64,000 nt of DNA from Bernardetia sp. ABR2-2B (GCF_037126435.1 NZ_CP147020.1:3266001-3330000); one strand, 5' to 3'; positions 36,681-46,310 are shown, counted from the stretch's first letter. Numbers and translations: made by a program. Notes: generated from the letters alone by a model not told the origin.

Positions 36681-36711
36681 TTACAATTAGTTTTAGATTT
36701 TCATAGAAATC

Positions 36712-36748
36712 AAAAAAGCACTATAATTTTTTATAGTGCTTTTTTTTG
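36712..36748 (+). terminator. Terminator of the M23 peptidase gene
   Basis: AAAAAAGCACTATAA and TTATAGTGCTTTTTT form a perfect 15-bp stem with a 4-nt loop and a T-tract. Confidence 0.9.
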
Positions 36749-36862
36749 CAATTGATTTATTATAAAAGAATAGATGAGTTAAATAAAATAGTTCAAAACC
36801 AAAAAATATCCTAAAAAAATAGCTCTGTAACAAAAGTAACTGTACCCAAACAACTTATACCT

Positions 36863-36870
36863 TAATTTTG
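36863..36870 (+). promoter_or_regulatory. Candidate -7 box (TAATTTTG) of the sulfur operon
   Basis: Fits TAnnTTTG and lies 109 bp before the ATG at 36980. No TTTG is found at -33, so the call is tentative. Confidence 0.35.
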
Positions 36871-36979
36871 TAGTATATTAGAATGAAAGATAGACATAGA
36901 ATGAACTATTTCAACTACTTTTCATACTAATCATTTTTTTAAATCACTCAAAATTTAGTACGACTAATTCAATACAATT

Positions 36980-38401
36980 ATGAACATAGAACAAATTTAT
37001 ACAGGCTGTTTAGCACAAGGTGCTTATTATATTACTTCAAATGGCGAAGCTGCTATCATTGACCCACTTCGTGAAGTAGAACCTTATCTTGAGCGTCTGA
37101 AAAAAGATAATGTAAAACTAAAGTATGTCTTCGAAACGCATTTTCATGCAGATTTTGTTTCTGGGCATTTAGATTTATCTAAAAAAACAAATGCACCTAT
37201 CGTTTATGGTGCAACAGCAAATCCAGAGTTTGAAGCAATTATTGCAGAAGACCAACAAGAATTTAAAGTAGGAAATATCACTATTAAAGCTCTTCATACT
37301 CCAGGGCATACTATGGAAAGCACAACTTATTTGCTCTTAGATGAAAATGGAAAAGAACATGCTATCTTCTCTGGTGATACACTTTTTATTGGAGATGTGG
37401 GTCGTCCAGACTTGGCTCAAAAAGCAGCAGACATGACACAAGAGCAACTCGCAGCAACCCTTTTTCATTCTTTGAGAAATAAAATAATGACCTTGCCAAA
37501 TGAAACTATCGTTTATCCAGCACACGGTGCAGGTAGTGCTTGTGGTAAAAATATGAGTAAAGAAACTGTTTCTACCATTGGAGAGCAGAAAAAACTCAAT
37601 TATGCTCTTCGTGCAGACATGACAGAAAAAGAATTTGTAGAAGAAGTAACGGACGGACTTTTACCTGCACCTGCTTATTTTGGAATGAATGTGGCTATGA
37701 ACAAAAAAGGTTACTCTAGTATTGACGAGGTAATGAAAAAAGGTAAGCAGCCGTTAGAAGTAGATGCTTTTGAGGTAGCTGCCGAAGAAAGTGGTGCGCT
37801 CATTTTAGATACTCGCAATCCAAAAGAGTTTCACAAAGGTTTCGTTCCTCAATCTATCAATATTGGGATTGATGGAGGTTTTGCGCCGTGGGTAGGAGCT
37901 ATGATTCGTGACGTAAATCAGCCTATTTTATTGATAGCAGATGAAGGAAGAGAAGAAGAAACAATCATTAGGCTTAGTAGAGTAGGTTTTGATAATGTTT
38001 TGGGTTATCTCAACGGAAGTTTTGAGGCGTGGAAAGCAGCAGGAAAAGAAGTAGATACTGTGGATAGAATTTCGCCTGAAGAGTTTGCTCAAAAATTTGA
38101 TAAAGAAAAAAGCAAGGTCGTTGATGTCAGAAAAGAGGGAGAGTACGCAGCCCAACATGTAGAGGAAGCCTATTTAAGACCACTTAGTAATATTAATGAT
38201 TGGGTAAAAGATATAAACCCAGATGAACATTTCTTTATGCACTGTGCAGGTGGCTATCGTTCGATGATTGCAGCTAGTATTTTACAAGCAAGAGGTTACC
38301 GTAACTTTACAGAAGTAGAAGGTGGTTTTGGACAGATTCAGAAGCAAGAAAGTGTACCAACTTCAAATTTTGTTTGTCAGAGTAAGACACTTTCTAATTA
38401 A
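36980..38401 (+). CDS. MBL-fold persulfide dioxygenase fused to two rhodanese domains
   Basis: 473 residues. The metallo-beta-lactamase part (~1-235) has ETHFHADFVSGH, HTPGHTMEST, FSGDTLFIGDVGRPDLAQ and YPAHGAGSACG, as in ETHE1/BLH-type persulfide dioxygenases. The first rhodanese-like domain (~265-350) has no Cys in its loop (LLIADEGREEE) and should be inactive; the second (~365-460) carries the active-site loop HCAGGYRSM. It oxidises glutathione persulfide or an equivalent to sulfite, and the active rhodanese handles sulfane sulfur. Two YeeE/YedE permease genes follow in the same direction, consistent with a sulfur-detoxification operon. Confidence 0.9.
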   Translation: MNIEQIYTGCLAQGAYYITSNGEAAIIDPLREVEPYLERLKKDNVKLKYVFETHFHADFVSGHLDLSKKTNAPIVYGATANPEFEAIIAEDQQEFKVGNITIKALHTPGHTMESTTYLLLDENGKEHAIFSGDTLFIGDVGRPDLAQKAADMTQEQLAATLFHSLRNKIMTLPNETIVYPAHGAGSACGKNMSKETVSTIGEQKKLNYALRADMTEKEFVEEVTDGLLPAPAYFGMNVAMNKKGYSSIDEVMKKGKQPLEVDAFEVAAEESGALILDTRNPKEFHKGFVPQSINIGIDGGFAPWVGAMIRDVNQPILLIADEGREEETIIRLSRVGFDNVLGYLNGSFEAWKAAGKEVDTVDRISPEEFAQKFDKEKSKVVDVRKEGEYAAQHVEEAYLRPLSNINDWVKDINPDEHFFMHCAGGYRSMIAASILQARGYRNFTEVEGGFGQIQKQESVPTSNFVCQSKTLSN

Positions 38402-38414
38402 ATAATTTTCAGAC

Positions 38415-38448
38415 AGATCCTAAGGGTTTTCAAAAGTCCTTAGGGTCT
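38415..38448. repeat. CTAAGGGTCT-family hairpin between operon genes
   Basis: AGATCCTAAGG pairs with CCTTAGGGTCT over 11 bp with one G-U. It sits in the 60 bp gap before the YeeE gene. It shares the core with the terminator at 45544-45576, so both may be a dispersed palindrome. Possible attenuator or partial terminator. Confidence 0.6.
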
Positions 38449-38461
38449 AAACTCAAAAAAA

Positions 38462-39025
38462 ATGATAGATTTTATAACTCAACCATGGTCTTGGTATGTG
38501 GCAGGTATTTTTGTAGGTCTAACTGTTCCTACACTTTTGATTATTGGCAATAAATCGTTTGGAATCAGTTCTTCTCTGCGCCACGTTTGTGCGATGTGTG
38601 TACCAGCCAAAATTCCGTTTTTTCAGTATGAATGGAAAAAAGAAACCTGGAATTTATTTTTTGTAGTCGGTATATTATTAGGTGGTGTGATTGCAGCCAA
38701 TTTTTTATCTAATCCAAATGATGTTCAGATTGCAGCTAGTTTGAAAACAGATTTGACAGCGAAAGGAATTACAAATTATTCAAACCTTGTTCCTTTAGAT
38801 ATTATGAATTGGGAGAGCCTTTTTACACTAAAAGGATTTTTACTAATGGTTGTAGGAGGATTTTTGGTGGGTTTTGGAACTCGCTATGCTGGTGGCTGTA
38901 CTAGTGGACACGCCATTATGGGAATGTCGACACTTCAAATTCCGTCTTTAATAGCGACTTGTTGTTTTATGATAGGAGGATTCATTATGGCAAATCTTAT
39001 TTTACCTTTAATTTTAGCTTTATAA
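38462..39025 (+). CDS. YeeE/YedE family sulfur transporter subunit, first half
   Basis: 187 residues, multi-pass inner membrane. Conserved Cys motifs are RHVCAMCVPAKIPFF and GGCTSGHAIMGMSTLQIPSL. The YeeE/YedE family moves thiosulfate or other sulfur species across the membrane, with Cys handling the substrate. It lies 60 bp after the persulfide dioxygenase gene and 70 bp before the other half-transporter, so the three are probably one transcription unit. Direction and exact substrate are unknown. Confidence 0.85.
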   Translation: MIDFITQPWSWYVAGIFVGLTVPTLLIIGNKSFGISSSLRHVCAMCVPAKIPFFQYEWKKETWNLFFVVGILLGGVIAANFLSNPNDVQIAASLKTDLTAKGITNYSNLVPLDIMNWESLFTLKGFLLMVVGGFLVGFGTRYAGGCTSGHAIMGMSTLQIPSLIATCCFMIGGFIMANLILPLILAL

Positions 39026-39095
39026 ACAATGTGTTTATTTATATCTCTCTATCATCTTTATAAAAAATATTTCTCATTCAATAAAAACGATACAA

Positions 39096-39605
39096 ATGAA
39101 AAGTCAAGCAGTTCCATTTCAAACAAAAACTGAAGATGCTACTCGTCGAAAAGATGCTATTTGCGTCAATGAAAGTAAAAAAACAGAAAAGTGGTATCAT
39201 AACTTTAAATATTTATTTGTTGGTATTGCCTTCGGAATTGTCTTTGTGAAAGCTGAAATAATCAGTTGGTTCAGAATACAAGAAATGTTTCGTTTAGAAT
39301 CTTTTCACATGTACGGAGTTATCGGAACGGCTATTTTGGTAGGAATGATTTCTGTTTTTATTATCAAAAAATTTAATATCAAAACCTTATCAGGAGAGAA
39401 AATTGTTTTTAAAGATAAGGTATTTAATAAAGGTCAAATCTATGGAGGTCTTATCTTTGGTTTGGGTTGGGCAATGACAGGTGCATGTCCAGGTCCTTTG
39501 TATGCTCAAATCGGAACAGGAGCAACAGTTGTTTTGGTTACACTTCTAAGTGCTATTGTCGGAACTTGGACGTATGGACTTTTGAGAGAGCGTTTGCCTC
39601 ACTAA
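39096..39605 (+). CDS. YeeE/YedE family sulfur transporter subunit, second half (DUF6691-like)
   Basis: 169 residues. After a soluble N-terminus (~40 residues) come four to five membrane helices, with the motif GWAMTGACPGPLYAQIGTGA. This and the previous protein look like the two halves of a split YeeE-like transporter, a common layout next to persulfide dioxygenases in Bacteroidota. The unit ends at a strong terminator 46 bp after the stop. Confidence 0.85.
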   Translation: MKSQAVPFQTKTEDATRRKDAICVNESKKTEKWYHNFKYLFVGIAFGIVFVKAEIISWFRIQEMFRLESFHMYGVIGTAILVGMISVFIIKKFNIKTLSGEKIVFKDKVFNKGQIYGGLIFGLGWAMTGACPGPLYAQIGTGATVVLVTLLSAIVGTWTYGLLRERLPH

Positions 39606-39651
39606 TAAAGTAGCAGATAACTTCTAAGTTGTCAGCCCGAAAGAAAAAACT

Positions 39652-39686
39652 AAAACCATTTTTCTATAAGAAGAATGGTTTTTTTA
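39652..39686 (+). terminator. Terminator of the sulfur operon
   Basis: A 14-bp stem (AAAACCATTTTTCT / AGAAGAATGGTTTT, one G-U) with a 3-nt loop, followed by T residues. Confidence 0.8.
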
Positions 39687-39791
39687 TGTTATAATTCCTA
39701 AATCTCATCTTGAAAAATAAACATTCAAATCTATTCGATCGTTTAGCCTATATTCAATTCAAACTTCTTACTCCATTTAATTCTTATATAA

Positions 39792-40361
39792 ATGAAAACT
39801 ATTTTTTCTAACTTATTTCTTTTAAGCTCACTAATGCTATTTTTAGCAAGTTGCTCTAACACACCTAAAACCTCAAATGCATCAGATATGACTACCACAA
39901 ACCCAACTTCAGCCGAAACAGTCTATGAATTTAAAGTAAAAGATATCGACGGAAAAGAGGTCGATTTATCAAAATACAAAGGCAAAAAATTAATGATTGT
40001 CAATGTAGCTTCGAAATGTGGTTTTACTCCTCAGTACGAAGATTTACAAAACGTAAAAGAAAAATACAGCGATAAAGTAACGGTTTTAGGTTTTCCTGCT
40101 AATAACTTTGGTGGACAAGAACCAGGGTCAGATAAAGAAATTAAAGAATTTTGTTCTTCTAAATTTGGTGCAGACTTCGATATGTTCTCCAAAATTTCAG
40201 TTACAGGAGATGACCGTGAACCATTATATACGTGGTTAGTAGAAAAAGCAGGTGAAGAACCTTCTTGGAATTTTTGTAAATATGTAGTGAGTGAAGACGG
40301 AAAAACAGTTCAGTTTTATAATTCAAGAATGAATCCGATGGAAATTGCAGAAAAATTGTAG
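39792..40361 (+). CDS. Glutathione peroxidase family lipoprotein
   Basis: 189 residues. Lipobox LASC with Cys21, then the GPx domain: NVASKCGFTPQY with the peroxidatic Cys76 (Cys, not selenocysteine), GFPANNFGGQEPGSDKE, and the WNF segment (SWNFCKYVV) carrying the active-site Trp and Asn. It should reduce hydroperoxides in the periplasm, using thioredoxin-type donors rather than glutathione in many bacteria. It is monocistronic with its own terminator. The Cys after WNF differs from the usual residue there and could be a resolving Cys. Confidence 0.85.
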   Translation: MKTIFSNLFLLSSLMLFLASCSNTPKTSNASDMTTTNPTSAETVYEFKVKDIDGKEVDLSKYKGKKLMIVNVASKCGFTPQYEDLQNVKEKYSDKVTVLGFPANNFGGQEPGSDKEIKEFCSSKFGADFDMFSKISVTGDDREPLYTWLVEKAGEEPSWNFCKYVVSEDGKTVQFYNSRMNPMEIAEKL

Positions 40362-40403
40362 TAGCCCACAGTTTCCAACTGTCATAAATACAGAAATTTG
40401 TAG

Positions 40404-40430
40404 GGAAAAGGTTTGCCTTTTCCTTTTTTT
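40404..40430 (+). terminator. Terminator of the glutathione peroxidase gene
   Basis: GGAAAAGG and CCTTTTCC pair perfectly around TTTG, followed by seven T. Confidence 0.85.
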
Positions 40431-40435
40431 ATGCC

Positions 40436-43400
40436 TTATTCTATTTGTAATCCAAATATCAGAATATCATCAATCTGTTTTTCTTTGCCTTTCCAATTTT
40501 CAAACTGATTTTCTAAAAATTTTTCTTGCTGAATCATAGGTTTTGTACTTGCTTCTAGAAGCAAACTTCTTAGTCCTTTGAGCATTAACTTTCTTCCTTT
40601 TTTTCCTCCAAATTGGTCTTGAAAACCATCAGAGCACAAATAAAGTGTTGTAGCAATAAAGTCTTGGTTTTCATCATAAAAAGAAATTTTCTGAGTCACA
40701 AACTCTAGCTTTTTATGTTTTTGCTTTCCTCCTATACTCCGTTTATTTGGTTTCAATATTTGTAGTTCTTCTTTATTATTTTCTTGAATGAAGTATAAAG
40801 GATTCATAGCACCTGCATATTCTACATGTGAAAAGGAATCGCCTTGTCTGTGTAGAGTAATCACAACAGCATCCATTCCATCTACATTTTTAGAATCTTC
40901 TTGTTTCAAGGCTTCGAAAATACCATTGTGAAGCTCCTCTAAAATTTGAGCAGGACTTGTAATCTTATTTACCTTGACAATAGTATTTAATAATTGATTT
41001 CCTATCATTGACATAAATGCACCTGGAACTCCGTGTCCTGTACAGTCGGCAGCAACAATTATTATTTTATTATCTACTTCTTCAAAGAAATAAAAGTCAC
41101 CACTTACTACATCACGAGGTTTGTAAAAAACGAAAAAATCATTTTTGCCATGCTTTTTTAAACGACTTTCTATTCTGTCATGAAAAGGCAATATTGCCTC
41201 TTGGATTCGTTTTGCATATGTAATACTAGAGTTTATATTTCTACTTCGTTCTTGTAGTTCATTTTTTTGCTCGTTTACCATCTCTACAGTAATATTGAGT
41301 TCTTCATTAACTTGTCTCAAACTCTCAGACTGAATTATAATTTCTTCTTTTTGGCTTTCTAAAGCTGTATTTTTTTGTACAACTTCTGCAGTACGCTCTT
41401 TTACTATTGATTCTAGCCTTTTCTTGGAACGCTTCAAGCGCAACGTATAAACCCTGACAATTCCATAAACAAGCAAAATGGCTAAAGCTGTATAAATGAA
41501 ATAGGCTAGGGCTGTTTGGTAAAAAGGAGGTTGGATAGAAAATGAGAAAGTATCTATTTCACTAATTTGGTTAAGGAAATTTTTAGCTTGTACTTCAAAA
41601 GTATAATTTCCTTGATTCAAATTGGTATATTCCTTTTGTGTTTGATTTGTCCACCCTGACCATTTATTTTCATAGCCTTTTAATCTAAAACGATATAGCG
41701 TTTCTTTTTCAAGATAATAGTTGGGGGCTGCATAGCTGAAAACAAATGAATTATTCTCGTACTCAAAATTATTTTCACTTAAAAACTCATTTGCGTTTCC
41801 TTCTCCATAAAAAATAATACTATCAGAATTTGATAATTTTACTTCTCTGATATAAGTAGAAAATTCAGATTTTTTACCAAAGTTTAGTTGAGGTTGATAG
41901 ACTGAAAGTCCTTCGCTTGTTGATATCCAATAAATTGTTTTTTGATTGATTTTGTCTTCTAAAATGTGTTCTATATTGCCATCAATAGCCAAAAGTATAG
42001 TAGAGTCAGCTTTGTTTTTATCTCCATTTTGATAAATAATTTTATTCATCAAATCCCAATGATTGTTTTTAGAATCTATGAAAAGAGATTGGGATAAAAT
42101 AAAACTGCTCTTTGAGTAAGGCTCAAAAACCTGTTGTTCATAATTGAAAGTATATTCCTTTTGTGCAGAGCTAAAAATAATCTCTCCATTTTTTTCTGTC
42201 ATTCTACAACTCTCAACCTTGTCTAGTCCTTTTATTTGTAGAGTTACTTTTGCTTGCTCAATGTTTTTCTTTGAGAAATTTTTTATATCAATCTGATAAA
42301 ACCCTTTAGCTGGATTAGTTGTCCAAACAAAGCCGTTTTTATCTTCTATTATCTCTCTAGTAATAATTTCTTCCATTGCCTTTACTTCTGCCAAACGGAT
42401 AAATCTATCTTGACTTTTTTCATAACGCAGCATTTCAAAACCTTGATATTTTCCATTATAAAAAATAGAACTGTCCTTTTTTGAACGACTTATTGCCATT
42501 GTTGCCCAATCTCCACCTACATTTTGAATTACTTTTTTATCAGAAATATAGAAAAAACCACGATTTCCACCAGCTACTACGAATTTAGAATCTGTAACAG
42601 GTACAATTTCCCAACACTGCGTATGAGGAAAGTTTGTAACTATTTCAAAGCGATTATTTTTCTTATAAAACAAGCCATTATTAGCAGCAATATAAATTGT
42701 ACTATCTCCGTTTTTATACGTTTGATTGACACGAGTGGCAATATTATGATTAAAATCAAAAAACGTAAAAGGAAGCTCCAAAGAAATCTTTGCTAATCCT
42801 TTATAAGTAGCTGCCCAAAGCGCATTTTGATTATCTACATGAAAATTAGAAATATCATTTGAAATTAGACCTACTTTTTTATTGATATGCTGAACTACTT
42901 TCCCGTTTGTATCGATTATTAATGCTCCATCATCAAAAGAACCCAAAACATAATAGTAGTTTTTATTTTGGTCTTGAAAATAAGTAGCTGTATATAAATA
43001 ATTTTTGGCTATCCAATCATTAGCAGGTGTTTGAAATTGGCTTACACTATCCTTTGCTTCATCGTATAAAAATGCTCCTGTTTCTGCACCAAAAAAGAGC
43101 AGTTTGTCTTTCTTATAAGGAAAGAAACCTTTGATATTATCATCTGTAAAGTAGCTCGTATCTAATTTTTGCTTCCAATTTCCGTTTATTTTCTCAAATA
43201 ATCCTTTATCAGATTTCTGTAAAAAAAGACGATCTTCAAATTGAAATAAACTTAGTTTGTTTTCATTCTCCTGTTTTTCTATGACAAAACTACTATCAGC
43301 GAGGTTGAATTTGTAATAAATATCTTCGCTAGAAAAATAAACCTCCTTTTCAAAATAATAGACTTGTGTGATAAACGTCAAATCTTGATATTCCTTTGGT

Positions 43401-43774
43401 AAGAGATGAGAAAGAGAATGATACACTAATTTTCCATTTTCATTTGGACTCATATAACCCAAATCCGAATCATCAGCAATATATAAATTTCCACTTTTAT
43501 CAATAACTATATCTCTAGTTACTCCATTGATAGAAGTTTTGAGTTTTTTCCAACGTACACCATCATATTGTAATAGATTATCTCGTGTAGCTGCATATAT
43601 TTTTCCTTGTTTATCCTGTACGACTGTCCATATTACATTTCCACTTTTATATGCTTTTCTATCATAGTTTTGAATAAAAGGCGTTCCATTTATATCAAAT
43701 TGAGCAATAGAAAGTAAAGGGGCAAAACAAAATAACAAGAATAGTAAAGTAATAAGTTGTAGATTATTTTTCAT
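40436..43774 (-). CDS. Propeller-Y_Y_Y sensor with SpoIIE-type phosphatase domain
   Basis: 1112 residues. Signal peptide, then a long beta-propeller region (about 40-650) with ligand-binding-like repeats such as GKIYAATRDNLLQYDGVRWK and ALWAATYKGLAKIS. A Y_Y_Y domain (~675-745, FRLKGYENKWSGWTNQTQKE) precedes one membrane helix (~753-780) and a coiled coil. The C-terminal SpoIIE/PP2C domain (~865-1112) has DVVSGDFYFF, AADCTGHGVPGAFMSMIG, DGMDAVVITL, CSDGFQDQFGG and DDILIF, so metal-binding Asp residues are in place. It is a hybrid of the two-component propeller receptors with a phosphatase output. The target antagonist protein is not adjacent. Confidence 0.9.
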   Translation of the reverse strand: MKNNLQLITLLFLLFCFAPLLSIAQFDINGTPFIQNYDRKAYKSGNVIWTVVQDKQGKIYAATRDNLLQYDGVRWKKLKTSINGVTRDIVIDKSGNLYIADDSDLGYMSPNENGKLVYHSLSHLLPKEYQDLTFITQVYYFEKEVYFSSEDIYYKFNLADSSFVIEKQENENKLSLFQFEDRLFLQKSDKGLFEKINGNWKQKLDTSYFTDDNIKGFFPYKKDKLLFFGAETGAFLYDEAKDSVSQFQTPANDWIAKNYLYTATYFQDQNKNYYYVLGSFDDGALIIDTNGKVVQHINKKVGLISNDISNFHVDNQNALWAATYKGLAKISLELPFTFFDFNHNIATRVNQTYKNGDSTIYIAANNGLFYKKNNRFEIVTNFPHTQCWEIVPVTDSKFVVAGGNRGFFYISDKKVIQNVGGDWATMAISRSKKDSSIFYNGKYQGFEMLRYEKSQDRFIRLAEVKAMEEIITREIIEDKNGFVWTTNPAKGFYQIDIKNFSKKNIEQAKVTLQIKGLDKVESCRMTEKNGEIIFSSAQKEYTFNYEQQVFEPYSKSSFILSQSLFIDSKNNHWDLMNKIIYQNGDKNKADSTILLAIDGNIEHILEDKINQKTIYWISTSEGLSVYQPQLNFGKKSEFSTYIREVKLSNSDSIIFYGEGNANEFLSENNFEYENNSFVFSYAAPNYYLEKETLYRFRLKGYENKWSGWTNQTQKEYTNLNQGNYTFEVQAKNFLNQISEIDTFSFSIQPPFYQTALAYFIYTALAILLVYGIVRVYTLRLKRSKKRLESIVKERTAEVVQKNTALESQKEEIIIQSESLRQVNEELNITVEMVNEQKNELQERSRNINSSITYAKRIQEAILPFHDRIESRLKKHGKNDFFVFYKPRDVVSGDFYFFEEVDNKIIIVAADCTGHGVPGAFMSMIGNQLLNTIVKVNKITSPAQILEELHNGIFEALKQEDSKNVDGMDAVVITLHRQGDSFSHVEYAGAMNPLYFIQENNKEELQILKPNKRSIGGKQKHKKLEFVTQKISFYDENQDFIATTLYLCSDGFQDQFGGKKGRKLMLKGLRSLLLEASTKPMIQQEKFLENQFENWKGKEKQIDDILIFGLQIE

Positions 43775-43902
43775 AAGGATAGTTCGACTAGTAGAAGTAT
43801 TTTCAAGATACTAATTTTTTTTAAAAAAGAGTTCCGAAAAGATAACATTGTAAAACTTTAACTCAACATTTTATTAACAAAATAAGTTACTCAGACTGGA
43901 GT

Positions 43903-43910
43903 TAGCTTTG
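43903..43910 (+). promoter_or_regulatory. Candidate -7 box (TAGCTTTG) of the thioredoxin-NHL gene
   Basis: Matches TAnnTTTG 48 bp before the ATG at 43959; no TTTG at the expected -33 spacing. Confidence 0.4.
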
Positions 43911-43958
43911 TTTATCAAGAAAACTCTTAGCATCAAAGTTCAATTAAATAATAACTAA

Positions 43959-45536
43959 ATGAAATATATATTCCTCGCTCTTTTGCTTTGCTTTTCTCTA
44001 GTTTCCTGTAATGAAAAATCAAGTTCAGCAAGTGAAATAAATAAAGATAAATCAGAACAAAAAGTAATCAAACTCAATCCAAAATATATGGTTGTTCCCC
44101 CAACTACTGCCCCCGAAATTGATACAGAATTTGGCTGGGTAAATACTGAAAAATCATATAAATTAGCTGATTTTAAAGGAAAGATAGTTTTATTAGATTT
44201 TTGGACGTTTGGTTGTATTAATTGCCAACATATTATCCCAGACTTAGAAAAACTAGAGAAAGAATTCGAAAATGAACTTGTCGTTATTGGTGTTCATTCG
44301 GCAAAGTTTAGCGCAGAACAATCAACACAAAGAATCCGTCAAGCAGCTTTGAAATTTGGTGTTCATCATCCTGTTGTCAATGATTCTGACATGAAAGTTT
44401 GGAAAAATTATGCTGTTCGTGCTTGGCCTACCGTTACGCTAATTTCTCCAGACCAAAAAGTGGTTTGGCAACGTGCAGGAGAATCTTTTTATGAAGATGC
44501 TCGTAATCAAATACTAGCTTTAAAAGAAAAGCACAAAGCAGAATTGAATACACAAAAGTTTGAGTTTCAACTTGTAGAAGTAGAGAAAAAAGAACTTATG
44601 TTTCCTTCCAAAATCATTAAAGCAAAAGCAGAAAAACAAAACGATAATAATAATCCTACTTTTTGGATTGCTGATAGTGGAAATAATAGAATTCTGAAAA
44701 TAAATTTGGAAGGCAAAGTGTTAGAAACTATCGGAACAGGCAAAAAAGGAAATACAGAAGGGAGTTTTGAGGAAACAAGTTTTTACGAACCTCACGGACT
44801 TGCACTTTCTGAAAACGGAGAAAAACTATACATTGCTGATACAAAAAATAATGTAATCAAAGAAGCAGATTTAGTAGGTAAAACTGTCAAGACAATTGCA
44901 GGAACAGGCGAAACAAGCTATTATTTTGGAGATAAAAAATGGGGAGAAAACGTAAATCCAAATTCGCCTTGGGATTTATTAATTGATAAAAAATATCCAA
45001 ACATTATGTATATCGCTAATGCAGGAAATCATCAAATCTTAAAAATGAATCTACAAACATATAAAACTGAACGTTTTGCAGGAAGTGGAAGAGAACAGCT
45101 CACAGATGGCGATGACTTCAAAAAAGTAGCTTTTAATCAGCCAAGTGGACTTACACAGTTTGAGAATTTCTTGTATGTAGCAGATTCAGAAGCAAGTGCA
45201 ATTCGTCAGATAGATTTACAGAAAAAAGAAGTCAGAACGCTAGTCGGTTCAGGATTATTTGATTTTGGAGATACCGATGGAACAGCAAAAAAAGCAGTTT
45301 TACAGCACCCAGTGGGGATTCTTTACAATAAGAATGAAGTTTATATTGCTGATACCTACAATGGAAAAATAAAAGTATTAGATTTAGAAAAAAATAGAGT
45401 AAAGACTTTAATTAGTGGACTTTCAGAGCCAAATGATATTCTTTTAATTGGGAATTATTTATATATTTCTGATACAAATAATCATCAAATTTTGAGAGTA
45501 AATATAAAGACTTTTGAAAAAGAAGTAATTTTGTAA
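43959..45536 (+). CDS. Thioredoxin-like domain plus NHL-repeat lipoprotein (NHLRC2-like)
   Basis: 525 residues. Lipobox LVSC (Cys17). A thioredoxin-like domain (~50-185) has FWTFGCINCQHIIPDLEKLE with the CxxC at Cys86/Cys89 and a cis-Pro region RAWPTVTL. From ~225 to the end, NHL beta-propeller repeats recur, e.g. TFWIADSGNNRILKINLEGK, LYIADTKNNVIKEADLVGK and MYIANAGNHQILKMNLQTYK. This matches the NHLRC2 architecture. The redox domain probably acts on thiols in the periplasm, with the propeller as a binding platform. The gene is alone between divergent and convergent neighbours. Confidence 0.85.
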   Translation: MKYIFLALLLCFSLVSCNEKSSSASEINKDKSEQKVIKLNPKYMVVPPTTAPEIDTEFGWVNTEKSYKLADFKGKIVLLDFWTFGCINCQHIIPDLEKLEKEFENELVVIGVHSAKFSAEQSTQRIRQAALKFGVHHPVVNDSDMKVWKNYAVRAWPTVTLISPDQKVVWQRAGESFYEDARNQILALKEKHKAELNTQKFEFQLVEVEKKELMFPSKIIKAKAEKQNDNNNPTFWIADSGNNRILKINLEGKVLETIGTGKKGNTEGSFEETSFYEPHGLALSENGEKLYIADTKNNVIKEADLVGKTVKTIAGTGETSYYFGDKKWGENVNPNSPWDLLIDKKYPNIMYIANAGNHQILKMNLQTYKTERFAGSGREQLTDGDDFKKVAFNQPSGLTQFENFLYVADSEASAIRQIDLQKKEVRTLVGSGLFDFGDTDGTAKKAVLQHPVGILYNKNEVYIADTYNGKIKVLDLEKNRVKTLISGLSEPNDILLIGNYLYISDTNNHQILRVNIKTFEKEVIL

Positions 45537-45543
45537 AACATAA

Positions 45544-45576
45544 AAACTCTAAGGGTCTCCAAGACCCTTAGAGTTT
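45544..45576. terminator. Bidirectional terminator, CTAAGGGTC family
   Basis: AAACTCTAAGGGTC and GACCCTTAGAGTTT form a perfect 14-bp stem with a 5-nt loop between convergent genes. Core shared with 38415-38448. Confidence 0.8.
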
Positions 45577-45584
45577 AAAATTTT

Positions 45585-46229
45585 CTACATCTTCTGCAAT
45601 TCATCATTCTCAATAATTTCAAGTTCATTTTTTCCATCATTAGCAGCTATTATCATTGCTTTTGCTACTTGTGAAACTTCAATTCCATCGTATTTTGCTG
45701 GAATAATCGGACTGAAAAGTTTTACAAAAGTTTTTGAAATATCCTCTCCCAAGCGTTCTTCTTTTCTATCTCCCAACAAAAGCGAAGGACGAACAATCGT
45801 TATTTTTTCAAAATCTAATTGAGAAATAGCATCTTCAATTTTCCCTTTTACTTCATTATAATAAAAAAAGGAATCTTTATCTGCTCCCATCGAAGAAACT
45901 AAAGTAAAAGACTGGGCTTTATTTTGTGCCATTATGCGTCCAAATTCCCAAATATAGGTGTAATCAACTTTATAAAAAGCTTCTTTACTTCCTGCTTGTT
46001 TCATAGTTGTTCCCAAAGCGCAAAAGGCATCATCGCCTTGAATTTCTTTTTGGTAAATAGATAAGTGTTCAAAATCTACAACTACATACTCTACCTTTGG
46101 TAAGTCTGATGCTTTTGCTTTGCGAGTAAGAGCCAAAATTTTATCATAACGATTATCTTCTGATAGGTGTTTGATAAGTTGTTGTCCGATAAGTCCTGTA
46201 CTTCCTGCAATGACGGCTGTTTTTCCCAT
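45585..46229 (-). CDS. NAD(P)-binding Rossmann protein (TIP30/NmrA-like)
   Basis: 214 residues. N-terminal GSTGLIGQQLIKHLSE is the glycine-rich dinucleotide loop. Other family features: ALTRKAKASDLPKVEYVVVD, ALGTTMKQAGSKEAFYKVD and TLVSSMGADKDSFFYYNEVK with the Tyr/Lys relay region. It resembles the atypical SDR group that includes HTATIP2/TIP30 and bacterial oxidoreductases of unknown substrate. There is no signal peptide, so it is cytoplasmic. Its role is likely redox or signalling. Confidence 0.8.
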   Translation of the reverse strand: MGKTAVIAGSTGLIGQQLIKHLSEDNRYDKILALTRKAKASDLPKVEYVVVDFEHLSIYQKEIQGDDAFCALGTTMKQAGSKEAFYKVDYTYIWEFGRIMAQNKAQSFTLVSSMGADKDSFFYYNEVKGKIEDAISQLDFEKITIVRPSLLLGDRKEERLGEDISKTFVKLFSPIIPAKYDGIEVSQVAKAMIIAANDGKNELEIIENDELQKM

Positions 46230-46310
46230 GATGTTTTTAAGTTTAAATTCTTTGATTCTATTCTAAATAAAACAAATTATGATATGAATGTTTTTGAGAA
46301 AAAGAATATA

